Source: Phaseolus vulgaris
Taxonomy: Eukaryota > Streptophyta > Magnoliopsida > Fabales > Fabaceae
Direction of reading: 5' to 3'
Length of the DNA: 64,000 bases
Assembly (NCBI RefSeq): GCF_000499845.2
Contig: NC_023749.2
Coordinates: forward strand, 19,287,138 to 19,351,137
Shown: positions 22,756 to 36,014 of the stretch, piece by piece
Numbering within the stretch: the stretch's first letter is position 1
How the letters are laid out: every line of letters starts with the position of its first letter
Notes under the pieces: model-generated
Told to the model about the DNA's origin: nothing
Seen by the model: only the letters and a program-made list of their open reading frames with translations
Database searches by the model: none
Made by a program: the position numbers and the translations under genes

Positions 22756-24486
22756 TCAAGCAGCAAGATTTGGTCCCTTCACAACTGTGGGTCTAATAGA
22801 TTTCTTTTTCTCATTTGGAACCTCACACCCTTTAGGAATCCATTTCATGTAGCCTCTAGGAACAGAGAATTTTCTTATTTTGCAAAATCTAACCGAATGG
22901 CCCTTTTTCATGCAATAAAAACATATAACAACCGGTTGTTTCGATTTAACAATCGGTTGTTTTACTGGCTTTCTTAAAAAAAAAATTGAAAACTTATCTT
23001 GTTGATTCTGTGGATTGAAACCAAAACCAGCATTTCCAAAAACATAGCTTTGAGATCCCAAGACATTCTCAACGTTAGATTTCCCTTTTGAAAGCTTGTC
23101 CACAGTGTCAACTAGATAATGAACCTTTTTCTCAAGCTTTTCACAATTTTCGCAAATGAGAGTGTCTCACTTGTAAGAAGAATTTTTGAAATGATTTTCC
23201 AGATTTTTGAAATCATTTTTAGATTTTTCAATCTCATCTTCAAGTGATTTCACTCTCTTTTCCAGCCAGCTGTTAAGTTCTTTCAATCGGTTGTTTGAAA
23301 GAACCAATCGATTAGCTTCGTCATGAGTTTCTTGAAAAGCTTCAAGCAATTCACTATAATTTTGTTCATTTAAGGAAGCACATGAACTAACCTCACTTGA
23401 GCTAAAAGATTCATCATCATCTTCAGCAATCAAGCAGATGTTTGCTTTCTCATCTTCACTTGATGAAGAGCTTGATGATGATACCTCATTTTCATCCCAA
23501 GCTGTGTAGGCTCTCTTTGTATTGCCTTTCTTTTCCTTGTAGCTAGGTTTTTTCTTCTTGCTCTTGTTTGGACAATCTGCCTTTATATGACCTTGCTCAC
23601 CACAACCAAAACAAGTATAGTTATTGGAATTAAAATCTTTGGATTTTTTGTTTCCATACCTATCTTTGTTGTTGTCCTTGTTGCGGTTTCTCTTCAAGAA
23701 TTTGCTGAACTTTCTTGACAGTAAGCTAAGGTTTTCCTCATCACTATCATCACTGGATTCTTGTTTTCCTTTGTGCTTGGAAGCTTTTAAGGCTATGCTC
23801 CTTATGTGTTTGTCTTCACTTTCTTGAACATTGAGTCTATTCATCTCTAGCTCATGTTCCCTAAGCTTACCAAACAAAGAAGCCATACTTAATGATGTTA
23901 GATCTTTAGATTCGGAAATAGTTGTTACCTTTGGTTGCCATGCTCTATCAAGACATTTGAAGATCTTTATGTTCAGCTCTTCCTTTTCAAAGGTCTTGTC
24001 AAGGCTTATGAGATGATTGATGATGTGAGTGAATCTTTTCTGCACCTCAGCAATTGTTTCACCTTTAAGCATTCTGAACATCTCATACTCTTGGATTAGA
24101 GTATGCTTCCTAGCTCTCTTCACCTCATTTGTCCCTTCATGAGTGACTTCCAAGGTGTCCCACATTTCTTTTGATGATTTGCATTGAGAGACCCTGAAAA
24201 ACTCATCAGAATTTAAAGCAGAGGTCATTATATTTTTGGCAATGCAATCGAATTTGGCCTTTTTGCTTTCTGAATCAGTCCATTGAGACCATGGCTTTTC
24301 AATGACAGATCCATCTTTTTCAAACTTTGGGGCAAAAGGACCATTTTCAATTGCATCCTAAATTCCTTTGTCAAGTGATTCCATAAAGATTTTCATTCCT
24401 ACTTTCCAAAATTGGTAGTTCAAACCACAAAACAGAGGTGGTCTGTTAATTGAAGCACCTTCCCCAAAAGGTAGTCTATCAACCAT
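22756..24486 (-). pseudogene. gag: Copia C gag pseudogene (UBN2/DUF4219 type)
   Basis: The reading starts at the ATG at 24486 (MVDRLPFGEGASINRP) and stays in one frame for about 576 codons, interrupted by stops at 24358 (in place of Trp) and near 23167. N-terminal part: PPLFCGLNYQFWK, the DUF4219-like start. Then the gag-polypeptide domain with EMWDTLEVTHEGT and AEVQKRFTHIINHL. The first zinc knuckle is CFGCGEQGHIKADC, followed by a Ser/Glu-rich stretch and a coiled coil (SWLEKRVKSLEDEIEKSK). The second knuckle is CFYCMKKGHSVRFC. It ends GPNLAA. The paired motif lies inside the coding region and is read as KQPIVKSKQPVV. Its closest relative here is the copia D gag. Confidence 0.88.
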
Positions 24487-24530
24487 TTTAAAAACAGTTT
24501 TAGGATCAACTTGAATAACTTTCAAGAACC

Positions 24531-24544
24531 AAGCTCTGATACCA
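24531..24544 (-). promoter_or_regulatory. Primer-binding site, copia C
   Basis: The minus strand reads TGGTATCAGAGCTT two bases inside the LTR end CTAACA. This is the complement of the initiator tRNA-Met 3' end. Confidence 0.88.
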
Positions 24545-24546
24545 AT

Positions 24547-25700
24547 TGTTAGAAAGGATGGCTTTAAACTAGAGGGGGGTGAATTGTTTAAAGAGGGTTT
24601 TCGCAAACTTTTAAGTCAGGAATGAAATTCTCTCAAGAAAACAATTGATAAAGAATTCAGTTTGCCAAAACAGCAAGCAAAAGCTGCAGTACGAGAAAAA
24701 CAATTGGTTGTTTCACAGAAACAATCGGTTGTTTATACCAGCAAACAACAAACAAAACTGAATTTAAAGAGATTAAGGATAGAGAGATTGCACACAGATG
24801 TTTATACTGGTTCACTCTAAACCCAGAGCTACATCCAGTCTTCTTAGAAACCCTGAGGAAATCCACTAAGCAACCACACCTTGATCACTTACACCACAAC
24901 CAAGAAAATGACCTTGATCACCTCAAAACACACACTCTTCTTGGCCAACACACCAACACTAAGATTGTTGATCTTGATCCCCTCAAGAACACACAGCCAA
25001 TCTCAGCAAACATAGAAACGAAACTTGTTTCACATAATACAAGGATTAAACTTGTTACAGAAGATAATCTGAAATCAATACAAGCGGAATCCTATTCCAC
25101 ATACTTTGATCAATCACAAACTCTAAGCAATCTCAGCTCTTTGAAAAACTCAAAAACTCTTTTCAAAATCTTGTAAAAGATTGATTGTTACTCAAATCTG
25201 TTTTTTTGAATTTATTCAAAGATGTAGTTTGTTATCAAATCTTAACAAACTCTTAAATTGCATTAAAAGATTGGTCAAAGCATTTAATGACTGTATCGTA
25301 AGCAGTTAAATCATTTAAACCTCAGTCAAAGATAAAACAGTTTTTCTACTATGGTCCCAAAACAAACAATTGGTTGTTTCCTCGAATCAATCGGTTTTTT
25401 TGGTTTTAACAGCTCAACCATTTGAAAAACAGTTTTCAATCTTTTCTAAAAACATCTAAGTATAAACAATCGGTTGTTTCGACAAAACAATCGGTTGTTT
25501 CTAACTTAGTTTGAAAAACATTTTTCTTTCAAAAAGATTGAAAATGCCTATGCTTTGGATTCAATCAACGAGGAGGATTACATACACAATCTACCCCAGA
25601 TCCTAACTAAAACAGCACAACAACAACAAGCTCATCCCAGGCTTCAACATCCTTCAAAGGGTTTGGATTCTTCAAAGCTTGAACACCACTTGGTTCAACA
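24547..25700 (-). repeat. Copia C 5' LTR
   Basis: A 1154-bp LTR at the right end. It carries three motif pairs (24698/24719, 25364/25385, 25464/25485) in the same relative places as the other LTR. Scattered differences and a short extra segment (CCTTCAAAGGGTTTGGATT, about 25650) separate the two LTRs. Confidence 0.88.
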
Positions 25701-25705
25701 AATTT

Positions 25706-28700
25706 GATGCTCAAATCTCAGCCACATCTCAATGCACAGAATAAGGAATGTCTGGTAAAAATTTCAATTCTAAACACCTAAGGAATAAGGCTTGATAAGT
25801 CCCAGACCGAGAGCAAACAAAACTGGAAAACTTGTTTTTCCGAACACAGAACGTACTGGCTTTTCTTCCTTGTATCTTTTTCCATGTTTTCTTTTTGGAC
25901 GTGCCTCCTTGATTGGATACAAACAACATATGAAACTACCTGTGTAAGTGTTTTCGGAACTTTTCAGTGTAATATGAACTCGGAATAAAATTGCAGGAAC
26001 TGGGTAAAATTTCGCAAATCTGAAAAGCGGAGCGCCTTGGAGTGCAAGAAGTTTCAAAAATATTTTCCAAAAAGAATTTCTTGTTGAAATCTTAAGGAAG
26101 AATCCCAAAAGAATTTGGGACAAAACGTGACAACTTTCAGCTCAAATGAACGAGTATTAAGTTAAAAAATGATCAAACAGTTTTACACAGAAACAAACTT
26201 TCCTTTGAGTCGTGGCAATAACGAATAAAAAATTCATTAAAAATGTTGTGGAACGACTTTGATAATCAAATATAAACCACATCTCAATGCACACAATAAG
26301 GAATGTCTGTTAAAAATTTCAAATCTAAACACCCAAGGAATAAGGTGTAATAAGTCCCATACCGAGAGCAAACAAAACTGGAACACTTGTTTTTTCGAAA
26401 ACAGAACGTCCTGGCTTTTCTTCCTTATATATGTTTTCTTGTTTTCTTTTTGGACGTGCCTCCTTGACTGGATACAAACAACATGTGAAACTATTTGTGT
26501 AAGTGTTTTCGAAACTTTTCAACGTAATATGAGCTCATAATAAAATTGCAGAAACTAGGGAAAAATTTCCCAAATCTGGAAAGCAGAGTGCCTAGGAGTG
26601 CAAGAAGTTTCTGGAACATTTTCTGAAAAAAACTTCTTCTTGAAATCTTAAGGAAGAATCACAACTGAATTTGGGACGAAACGCGACAAGTTTAAGCTCA
26701 AACGGATAAGTATTCAGTTAGAAAATGATCAAACAGTTTCACATAGAAACAAACATTTCTTTCAATTGTGGCAATCAGCCACATCTCAATACACACAATA
26801 AGGAATGTCTGGTAAAAATTTCAAATCTAAACACCCAAGGAATATGGCGTAATAACTCCCAGACCGATAGCAAAATAAAACTAAAAACTTATTTTTCTGA
26901 AAACAGAACGTCCTACCTTTTCTTCCTTATATCTTTTCCCGTGATTTTCTTTTGGATATGATTGGAAACAAACGATATCTAAAAGAACTTATGTAAGTGT
27001 TTCAGAACTTTTCAGCGTAATATGAACTTATAATGAAATTGCAGAAACTAGGGCAAAATTTTACAAATCTGAAAAGTGAGAACATTGGAGTGCAAGAAGT
27101 TTCTGGAACATTTTCCGAAAAGAATTTCATGTAGAAATCTTTTGGAAGAATCCCAAGAGAATTTGGGACGAAACAGGACAAGTTTCATCTCAAACGGACG
27201 AGTATTCAGTTACAAAATGATCAAACAGTTTCACACAGAAACGAACCTTTCTTTTAGTCGTGGCAATGATGAATAAAACATTCATTACAAATCTTGTGGA
27301 ACGAATTTGATGGTCAAATCTTAGCCACATCTCAATGCACACAATAAGGAATGTCTGGTAAAAATTTCAAATCTAATCACCTAAGGAATAAGGCGTGATA
27401 AGTCTAGACCGAGAGAAAATAAAACTGGAAAACATGTTTTTTCTGAAAACAGAACGTCTTGGGTTTTCTTCCATATATCTTTTTCCGTGTTTTCTTTTTT
27501 GATGTGATTGGATACAAACGATATATGAAATTACTTGTGTAAATGTTTTCGTAACTTTTCAGCATAATATGAACTCATTATAAAATTGCATAAACTAGGG
27601 CAAAATTTCGCAAATCAGGAAAGCGGAGAGCCTTGGAGTGCAAGAAGTTTCTGGAACATTTTCCGAAAATAATTTCTTGTTGAAATCTTATGGAAGAATC
27701 CCAACACAATTTGGGACGAAACCCGACAAGTTTCAGCTCAAACGGACGAGTATTCAGTTAGAAAATGATCAAACAATTTGACACAGAAACAAACTTTTCT
27801 TTTAGTCGTCGCAATGATGAATAAAAAATTCATTACAAATCTTGTGGAACGAATTTGATGCTCAAATCTCAACCACATCTCAATGCTCACAATAAGGAAT
27901 TTTTGGTAAAAATTTCAAATCTAAATACCCAAGGAATAAGGCATAATAAGCCCCATACCGAGAGCAAACAAAATTGGAATATTTGTTTTTTCGAAAACAG
28001 AACGTCCTGGTTTTTCTTCCTTATATCTTTTTCCGTGTTTTATTTTTGGACGTGCCTCCTTGACTAGATACAAAGGACATATGAAACTGCGTGTGTAAAT
28101 GTTTTCAAAACTTTTCAATGTAATATGAACTGAGAATAAAATTGCAAAAACTAGGGCAAAATTTCGCAAATCTGGAAAGCAAAGAGCATTGGAGTGCAAG
28201 AAGTTTCTAGAACATTTTCTGAAAATAATTTCTTGTTGAAATCTTATGGAAGAATCGCAACAGAATTTGGGACGAAACGCGACAAGTTTCAGCTCAAACA
28301 GACGGGTCATCTGTTAGAAAATGATCAAACAGTTTCACACAGAAACGAACCTTGCTTTCAGTTCTGGCAATGATGAATAAAAAATTCATTACAAATCTTG
28401 TGGAACGAATTTGAGGCTCACATCTCAGTCACATCTCAATGCACACAATAAGGAATGTCTGGTAAAAATTTTCAAATCTAAACACCCTAGGAATATGGCG
28501 TAATAAGTCCCAGACCGAGAGCAAACAAAACTGGAAAACTTGTTTTTCCGAAAACAGAACGTCCTAGCTTTTCTTCCTTATATATTTTACCGTGTTTTCT
28601 TTTTGGACGTGATTGGATACAAACGACATATAAAATTACTTGTGTAAGTGTTTTCAGAACTTTTTACCATAATATGAACTCATAATAAAATTCCAGAAAC

Positions 28701-31700
28701 TAGGGCAAAATTTCGCAAATCTGGAAAGCGGAGAGCCTTGGAGTGCAAGAAGTTTCTCGAACATTTTTCGAAAAGAATTTCTTGTTAAAATCTATTGGAA
28801 GAATCCCAACAGAAGTTGGGACGATACGTGACAAGTTTCAGCTCAAACGGACGAGTATAGAGTTAGAAAATGATCAAACAGTTTCACATTGATACAAACC
28901 TTTCTTTTCATCGTGGCAATGATGAAGAAAAAATTCTTTACAAATCTTGTGGAACGAATTTGACGCTCAAATCTCTGCCACATCTGAATACACACAATAA
29001 GGAATGTCTAGTAAAACTTTCAAATCTAAACACCCAAGGAATAAGGCGTAATAAATCCCAGACCAAGAACAGACAAAATTGGAAAACTTGTTTTTCTGAA
29101 AATAGAACGTCCTGGATTTTCTTATATATCTTTGTCCGTGTTTTCTTTGTGGATGTGATTGGGTAAAAAATACACATGAAATTACTTGTGTAATTGTTTT
29201 CGGAATTTTTCAGCGTAATATGACCTCATAATAAAATGGCAGAAACTAGGGCAAAATTTCGCAAATATGGAAAGTGGAGAGCCTAGGAGTGCAAGAAGTT
29301 TCTGGAACATTTTACGAAAAGAATTTCTTGTTGAAATATTATGGAAGAATCCCGACAGAATTTGGGAGGAAACGCGACAAGTTTTAGCTCAAACGGACCA
29401 GTATTTAGTTAGAAAATGATCAAACAGTTTCACACAAAAACCAAGATTCCTTTCAGTCGTGGCAATGATGAATAAAAAATTCATAACAAATCTTGTGGAA
29501 CGAATTTGATGCTCAAATCTCAACCACATCTCAATGCTCACAATAAGGATTGTCTGGTAAAAATTTCAAATTTAAACACCCAAGGAATAAGGCGTAATAA
29601 GTCCCATACCGATAGCAAACAAAATTGGAACATTTGTTTTTTCGAAAACAGAACGTCCTAGTTTTTCTCCTTATATCTTTTTCCGTGTTTTCTTTTTGGA
29701 CGTGCCTCCTTGACTAGATACAAACGACATATGAAACTACTTGTGTAAGTGTTTTCAGAACTTTTCAACGTTACTCAGAATAAAATTGCAGAAACTAGGG
29801 CAAAATTTCGCATATCTGAAAAGCAAAGAGTATTGGAGTGCAAGAAGTTTCTAGAACATTTTCCGAAAATAATTTCTTGTTCAAATATTATGGAAGAATC
29901 CCAACAGAATTTGGGACCAAACGCGACAATTTCAGCTCATACGAACGAGTCATCAGTTAGAAAATGATCAAACAGTTTCACACAGAAACGAACCTTGCTT
30001 TCAGTCCTGGCAATAATGAATAAAAAATTCATTACAAATCTTGTGGAACGAATTTGAGGCTCACATCTCAGTCACATCTCAATACACACAATAAGGAATA
30101 TCTGGTAAAAGTTTCAAATATAAACACCCAAGGAAAAAGCGTAATAAGTCCCTCACCGAGAGCAAACAGAACTGGAAAACTTGTTTTTCTGAAAACAGAA
30201 CGTCCTGGCTTTTCTTCCTTATATCTTTTTCCGTGTTTTCTCTGTGGGCGTGATTGGATACAAAAGACATATGAAAGTACTCCTGTATGTGTTTTCGGAA
30301 CTTTTTAGTGTAATATGAACTCATAATAAAATGGCAGAAACTAGGGCAAAATTACGCAAATCTTGAAAGCGGAGAGACTTGGAGTGTAAGAAGTTTCTGG
30401 AACATTTTCCAAAAAGAATTTCTTGTTGAAATCTTATGGAAGAATCCAACAGAATTTGGGATGAAACGCAACAAGTTTTAGCTGAAACTGACGAGTATTC
30501 AGTTAGAAAATGATCAAACAGTTTCACACAGAAACGAACCTTTCTTTCAATCGTGGCAATGATGAAGAAAAATTCTTAACAAATCTTGTGGAACAAATTT
30601 GACGCTCAAATCTTAGCCACATCTCAATGAACACAATAAGGAATGTCTGGTGAAAATTTCAAATCTAAACACCCAAGGAATAAGGCGTAATAAATCTCAT
30701 ACCGAGAGCAAAGAAAACTGGAACACTTATTTTTTCGAAAACAGAACGTCCTGGCTTTTCTTCCTTATATCTTTTTCTGTGTTTTCTTTTTGGATGTGAT
30801 TGTATACAAACGACAAATGAAATTGCAGAAACTAGGGCCAAATTTCGCAAATCTGGATAGCGAAGTGCCTAGGAGTGCAAGAAGTTTCTGGAACATTTTT
30901 CGAAAAGAAATTCTTGTTGAAATCTTACGAAAGAATCCCAACAGAATTTGGGACAAAACGCAACAAGTTTAAGCTCCAACGCACAAGTATTCAGTTAGAA
31001 AATGATCAAACAGTTTCACACAGAAATGAACCTTTCTTTCAGTCGTGGCAATGATGAATAAAAAATTCATTACAAATCTTGTTGAATGAATTTGAGGGTC
31101 AAATGTCAGCCACATCGCAATACAAACAATAAGGAATGTCTGCTAAAAGTTTCAAATATAAACACCCATGGAAAAAGGCGTAATAAGTCCCTCACCGAGA
31201 GCAAACAGAACTGGAAAACTTTTTTTTTCTGAAAACAGAACGTCCTGGCTTTTCTTCCTTATATCTTTTTCCGTGTTTTTTTTGTGGACGTGATTCGATA
31301 CAAAAGACATATGAAAGTACTCGTGTATGTGTTTTTGGAACTTTTTAGCGTAATATGAACTCATAATAAAATGGCAGAACTAGGGCAAAATTACGCATAT
31401 CTTCAAAGTGGAGAGACTCGGAGGTCAAGAAGTTTCTGGAACATTTTCCAAAAAGAATTTCTTTTTGAAATCTTATGGAAGAATCCAACAAAATTTGGGA
31501 CGAAATGCGACAAGTTTTAGCTGAAACTGACGAGTATTCAGTTAGAAAATGATCAAACAGTTTCACACAGAAATGAACCTTCCTTACAGCCATGGCAATG
31601 ATGAATAAAAAAAATTCATTACAAATCTTGTGGAATGAATTTGAGGCTCAAATTGCAGCCACATATCAATGAACATAATAAGGAATGTCTGGTAAAAATT

Positions 31701-32739
31701 TCAAATCTAAACACCCAAGGAATAAGGCGTAATAAGTCCCAAACCGAGAGCAAACAAAACTGGGAAACTTGTTTTTGCATAAACAGAACGTCCTGGCTTT
31801 TCTTCCTTATATCTTTTTCCGTGTTTTCTTTTTGGAGATTAAAAGACATGTATAACTACTTGTGTAAGTGGTTTCGGAACTTTTCAGCATAATATGAACT
31901 CAGAATAAAATTGAAGAAAATAGGGTAAAATTTCGCAAATCTGGAAAGCGGATCACCTTGGAATGCAAGAAGTTTCTGGAACATTTTCCAAAAGAATTTG
32001 TTGTTGAAATCATCAGGAAGAATCCCAACAGTATTTGGGACGAAAGTCGACAACTTTCAACTCAAACAGACGAGTATTCAGTTAGAAAATTATCAAACAA
32101 TATGACATATAAACGAACATTCCTTTGAGTCGTGGAAATGATGAATAAAAAATTCATTACCAATCTTGTGGAACGAATTTGACTCTCAAATATCAGCCAC
32201 ATCTCAATGCACACAATAAGGACTGTCTTGTAAAAATTTCAAATCTAAATACCCAAGGAATAAGGCGTAATAAGTCCCACACCGAGAGCAAAAAAAAGTA
32301 GAAAACTTATTTTTCCGAAAATAGAACCTCCTGACTTTTCTTCCTTATATCTTTTTTCGTGTTTCCTTTTTGGACGTGGTTGGATATAAACGACATATGT
32401 AAGTACTTGTGTAAGTATTTTCAGAACTTTTCAACGTCTTATGAACTCATAATAAATTACAGAAACTAGGGCAAAATTTCGCTAATCTAGAAAGCGTAGG
32501 GCCTTGGAGTGCAAGAATTTTCTGGAACATTTTCTGAAAAGAATTTCTTGTTGAAATCTTATGGAAGAATCCCAACAGAATTTGGGACGAAACGCGACAA
32601 GTTTCAGCTCAAACGAATGAGTAGTCAGTTAGAAAATGGTCAAACAGTTTCACACAGAAACGAACCTTCTTTTCAGTCGTGGCAAGGATGAATAACAAAT
32701 TCATTACAAATCTTGTGTAACGAATTTGAGGCTCAAATC
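25706..32739 (+). repeat. Divergent ~550-bp satellite, block 3
   Basis: About 13 monomers in direct orientation. The landmark GAACGAATTTGA-type sequence recurs near 27299, 27848, 28405, 28957, 29503, 30046, 30593, 31090, 31632, 32175 and 32728, giving spacings of about 500-557 bp. One monomer near 26770 and one near 30830 have internal deletions. Divergence between monomers is substantial. Small ORFs on both strands recur once per monomer and are not genes. Confidence 0.9.
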
Positions 32740-33808
32740 TGATGAGAATCAAATAAAGGAGGCTTTAATTAATGAAGGAAGAGGACATTCGCCTTCACAT
32801 TTGAAGTTCTTCCTTCTAGTCTTCTCAAAATTAAAAGAAGACATAAAATAAAGATGAGGCCCAAGCCCAAAGCCCAAGCCCAAGCCCAAGAAGGCCAAAG
32901 CCCAAGTCCATCCCATGAGGGGCAAGGCCAAGCATTAAATAAAAGAGCATCATTTGAATTACTCTTGTATAGTTGTAGGAGGTGTGGATATTAAATAAAG
33001 AAGTGTAAAAATGTAAAATAAAGTCACATTATCCTTGTGACTTAGGAGAGTAGGTGTAGGGGTAGTTTTTAGGAGGTGTCATAGTAGAAAAAGGTCACAC
33101 CTCCCATGTGACTTGTTTTTGGTGGGAATTTCAAATGAGTTTTATTTGAATTTTCCCACCTATTTTCCAGCACCCTCACACTATAAATAGAGGTGTGGGC
33201 TCTTGTAAAATTCAGAATTGAAATTGGTAATAGAGAAACTCTACTCCATTTGAGAGAGAATTGTGAGAACTTGTCTTCTCCTTCACCTTGTCTTATCTTG
33301 AGTGCATTTGGTTCTCTCAAGTGGCGGCACTAGCTCACTTATCTTGGAGCCTTCACCATCCAAGTGGCGTGATCATCAAACCAAAGCCTCCATCTCCATA
33401 AGTTCTTCTTTCTTTCATCTACTAGTTCATTTAAAGCTAAAACATGTCTTAGTTTACTTTTCTAGCAATTTCATTCGGTATTCTATCTTGTTTCTGAATT
33501 TGCTTCGGTTCATCTTTGGCTTTGGCTGTTCCTAGTTGCTTCTTCTTCATTTCTTGCTGTTTGATCGGTTCAATTTCAGTTTTATATATTTCTATTCGGT
33601 ACTTTTTCTTTTATACACAATTTAATCGGTTCAATTGGCAATAGATGGATCTTCCATATGAGTTTGGTGTTTGGTGCAAGTTTTGGTGAGTTCTTGAAAC
33701 ATAGAACATTGATCCAATTCTATTAAAAGTGCTTAAGCTATCTCCAACTCAAGTTGATTCCATAGAATGTCAAAGAATCATCTATACTTTGCTAGTGGAA
33801 TCATATCA
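32740..33808 (+). repeat. Element B left LTR
   Basis: A 1069-bp LTR, TGATGAGAATC...CATATCA. CCCAAG hexamer repeats lie near 32860-32895 and a TATA box (TATAAAT) at 33182-33188. It is followed two bases later by a PBS-like TGGTATCTAGAG (33811). Confidence 0.88.
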
Positions 33809-33810
33809 TG

Positions 33811-35837
33811 TGGTATCTAGAGTTTAGGTTTGTTCTTGTTTAATTTTGAGTTGTGTTGCACTTTTAATTCAAGAGCTCTATAATTCTTGTTGTTTACCTT
33901 TCTGGTTTTAGGCTTATTTTGAGTTTTATTGTTGTTTTCTTATTTGTTCCTATCATGTGTTTGTGTTTTTTTCCTTTTTGAATCCATACAAGTTTTGTCA
34001 TAGTCATGTTTTTCCAAGAATGTCATCACTTCTTGTAGTACTTTTATTGTATTTTTTGTTTCTTGCTTTGGTGTAATACACTTTTCTGAGTTTAATTCTT
34101 GATCCTTTGTGCATTTTCTGTTTTAGTATTGAGTTCATACTTGTATTTTAGATCTATACAAGTTCCTATACATCATTTCCATTATGTCTTTGCTAGTTCT
34201 TAATTATGTTTTTCATTCCTGTTAGGATTCCTCTATTTTTCTGAAAACGTGCTTACTGTTTCGATTTATTGCAACTGATTTACTCACTGGAAATTTCTGA
34301 AATTCTGGATTTGTGTTCTTTAAAGTTGATCCTGCCTGTTGACCAGAACGCTGGAAACTGCCTCGTCAAAGGATCGACGTGTGCACCGCTTCAAACCTCC
34401 GTTCCTCTTCGAGATCCACCTCAAGAACCTGCAAAGAAACAGAGCGGCGCCGCTGCGGCCGATCGCACTCCAACGCCCAAGTCAGTGACCGAATCACCAA
34501 ATACTAAGAGAACAAGAACCGTGCAAATCCTCTCTCACAGTAAGCTCTATGACTCGCAAGCGTAAAGAATGTATTCTGAACGTGCGTACCTCAGAAAGTT
34601 CGTTGAGAACTCTTATATACCTGGTTACTTTCTCTCTCCTGGCAGTTACAGACTTGGACACGTGGCTCGCATCCAACTGTACACGTGCCATCATCTGGAG
34701 CCTCCTTGACTTGGGCGCTGCTTCTGACTCTCTTTTTGGCTAAGTTACTTATGCATGGTACTGCCAGTGCATAGCTAACTTGGGAGTGCGATCTCTACTG
34801 GAACTGGCGAGTTAGGGTGCCTTCATACACCTTCCCTGTGGTCTCGCCGGCCGCCTTCATAATCTGCACGACCTTCATCTCTGGCGATGTGCTTTCTCTG
34901 GCGATCTCCAATCTCAAGGTCGCCTGAGTTTACATCTGGCGACTTCATCTCCAACCTGGTGATCGCCGGTTCTGGTATGCTGGAGATCGGAACACGCCAA
35001 CTTAATAACTGGCGACTTCACGAGCCCCCCGACTTCCTTCCCTTCTGCCAACCTGGCGCCTTGTCAACACGCCTATATTGTAGCTTGATGCCACGTCATC
35101 ACTTCCGACTACCAGGGCGGTACAAAAGTGTTATAAAAAAGTAGCAAAAAGCAGTACTTCAAAATTCAAAGTACAAAAAAAATGATAAATCAAATACAAA
35201 CAGTGTGTAATTCTGCCGAAAAAAATACGGTAATCTGGCAGTGATTTTGAAAAATTTATCTCAATTAATTGGCTTACTTTTTTTAAGTAATTCCAGTGCC
35301 ATTGTTGAGCTAAGATCTTGAACTTTTTTGTGGTTAAAATTTCATAATCCAGTTCGCTTTATATCGTTCCAGTTAAATCAGTGAACATCAAGCACAGTTT
35401 GCATAAAAATATTTTCCAGTAGCTCTGTTTTTGTTTTCTTCATCTACTCTAGTGCTTTTCTTTAGGTATCTTTAGTGTGCCTTCTTTTTCATTGAGTACC
35501 TTATTTTCTTGCTTTTCTTTTATTCATTACTCTTTGAGTTTGTCATACATCTAGTATTCCTTTTGTTATAGCCTTTTATTGCTTATACATTTTCTTCCTT
35601 GTGTTTCATTAGTCATTGGTTTTGTTGTGAAGTGCTTTGAAGATTGTGTGCTCTTGCTTTGACATATTTCATTTGAGATTAATGAAGGCCTCAAGATCAG
35701 CTTGGTCAAGGGAGTATTCTTTCTTGGGAGTGATTTAAGTGACACTTCACTTCGGCAGTTTAGTTCCAATTTCTTTTGGCTAACTTTGTTTTCTTAACTT
35801 TGTTTGCTGTTTTGTTGTTTGCTGTTTTCTTTTCCAA
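33811..35837 (+). other. Element B leader, PBS to gag start
   Basis: Starts with a degenerate PBS (TGGTATCTAGAG). The rest is AT-rich leader with no credible gene, interrupted by the T2 solo LTR at 34327-35124. The part around 35440-35520 is related to the retrotransposon segment found in the 547-bp monomers. Confidence 0.6.
34327..35124 (-). mobile_element. T2 solo LTR in element B leader
   Basis: A 798-bp segment flanked by AAAGT at 34322-34326 and 35125-35129. On the minus strand it reads TGTACCGCCC...AGGATCA, matching the ends of the T2 LTR at 44933-45880. Its GC content is visibly higher than the AT-rich leader around it. It is about 150 bp shorter than the T2 3' LTR. Confidence 0.88.
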
Positions 35838-36014
35838 ATGGCTTCATATTTCAGTGATGAGTGTTACAACCAGCATTCTCCTAGCAAAGCTTCTGTCCTT
35901 GGTGAATTAAAGGAGGCCAAGCGAGCCCTTACACAAAAAGACGAAGCTATTAAACGGTTGGAGGAAAGATTGCAAAGCCTTGAAATGAAGCAAGCTAGGT
36001 TCTCTCATTCTATT
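35838..36014 (+). pseudogene. gag: Element B gag, N-terminal piece
   Basis: The ATG at 35838 starts MASYFSDECYNQHSP and runs into a coiled-coil segment (KRALTQKDEAIKRLEERLQ). At 36014 the reading is split by the T2 element. The frame and the His-rich sequence continue directly after the second CTATT copy at 45886, so this is one gag gene cut by a precise insertion. Confidence 0.85.

Larger units (their letters stand above)
19403..25500. repeat. Paired 16-bp near-palindrome, 21-bp spacing, ten pairs
   Basis: The consensus AAACAATCGGTTGTTT (arms AAACAA/TTGTTT around TCGG) occurs in pairs whose starts are 21 bp apart. Start pairs: 19403/19424, 20070/20091, 20170/20191, 20751/20772, 22390/22411, 22926/22947, a degenerate pair at 23281/23302, 24698/24719, 25364/25385 and 25464/25485. 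The 5-bp spacer is usually CGAAG or similar. Copia D has matching pairs at 61380/61401, 63127/63148 and 63654/63675. The pairs lie in both LTRs, in non-coding spacers and within gag. Confidence 0.9.
19253..25700 (-). mobile_element. Ty1/copia element C, non-autonomous, minus strand
   Basis: The LTRs (19253-20388 and 24547-25700) read TGTTGAACC...CTAACA on the minus strand, and the TSD is AATTT. The PBS (TGGTATCAGAGC) adjoins the right LTR and a polypurine tract adjoins the left one, so transcription runs right to left. The internal region holds copia gag with two zinc knuckles and then, in place of protease, integrase, RT and RNase H, a separate 370-codon ORF. It would depend on a partner for pol. 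The 16-bp near-palindrome described below occurs in ten 21-bp-spaced pairs along it. Confidence 0.92.
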
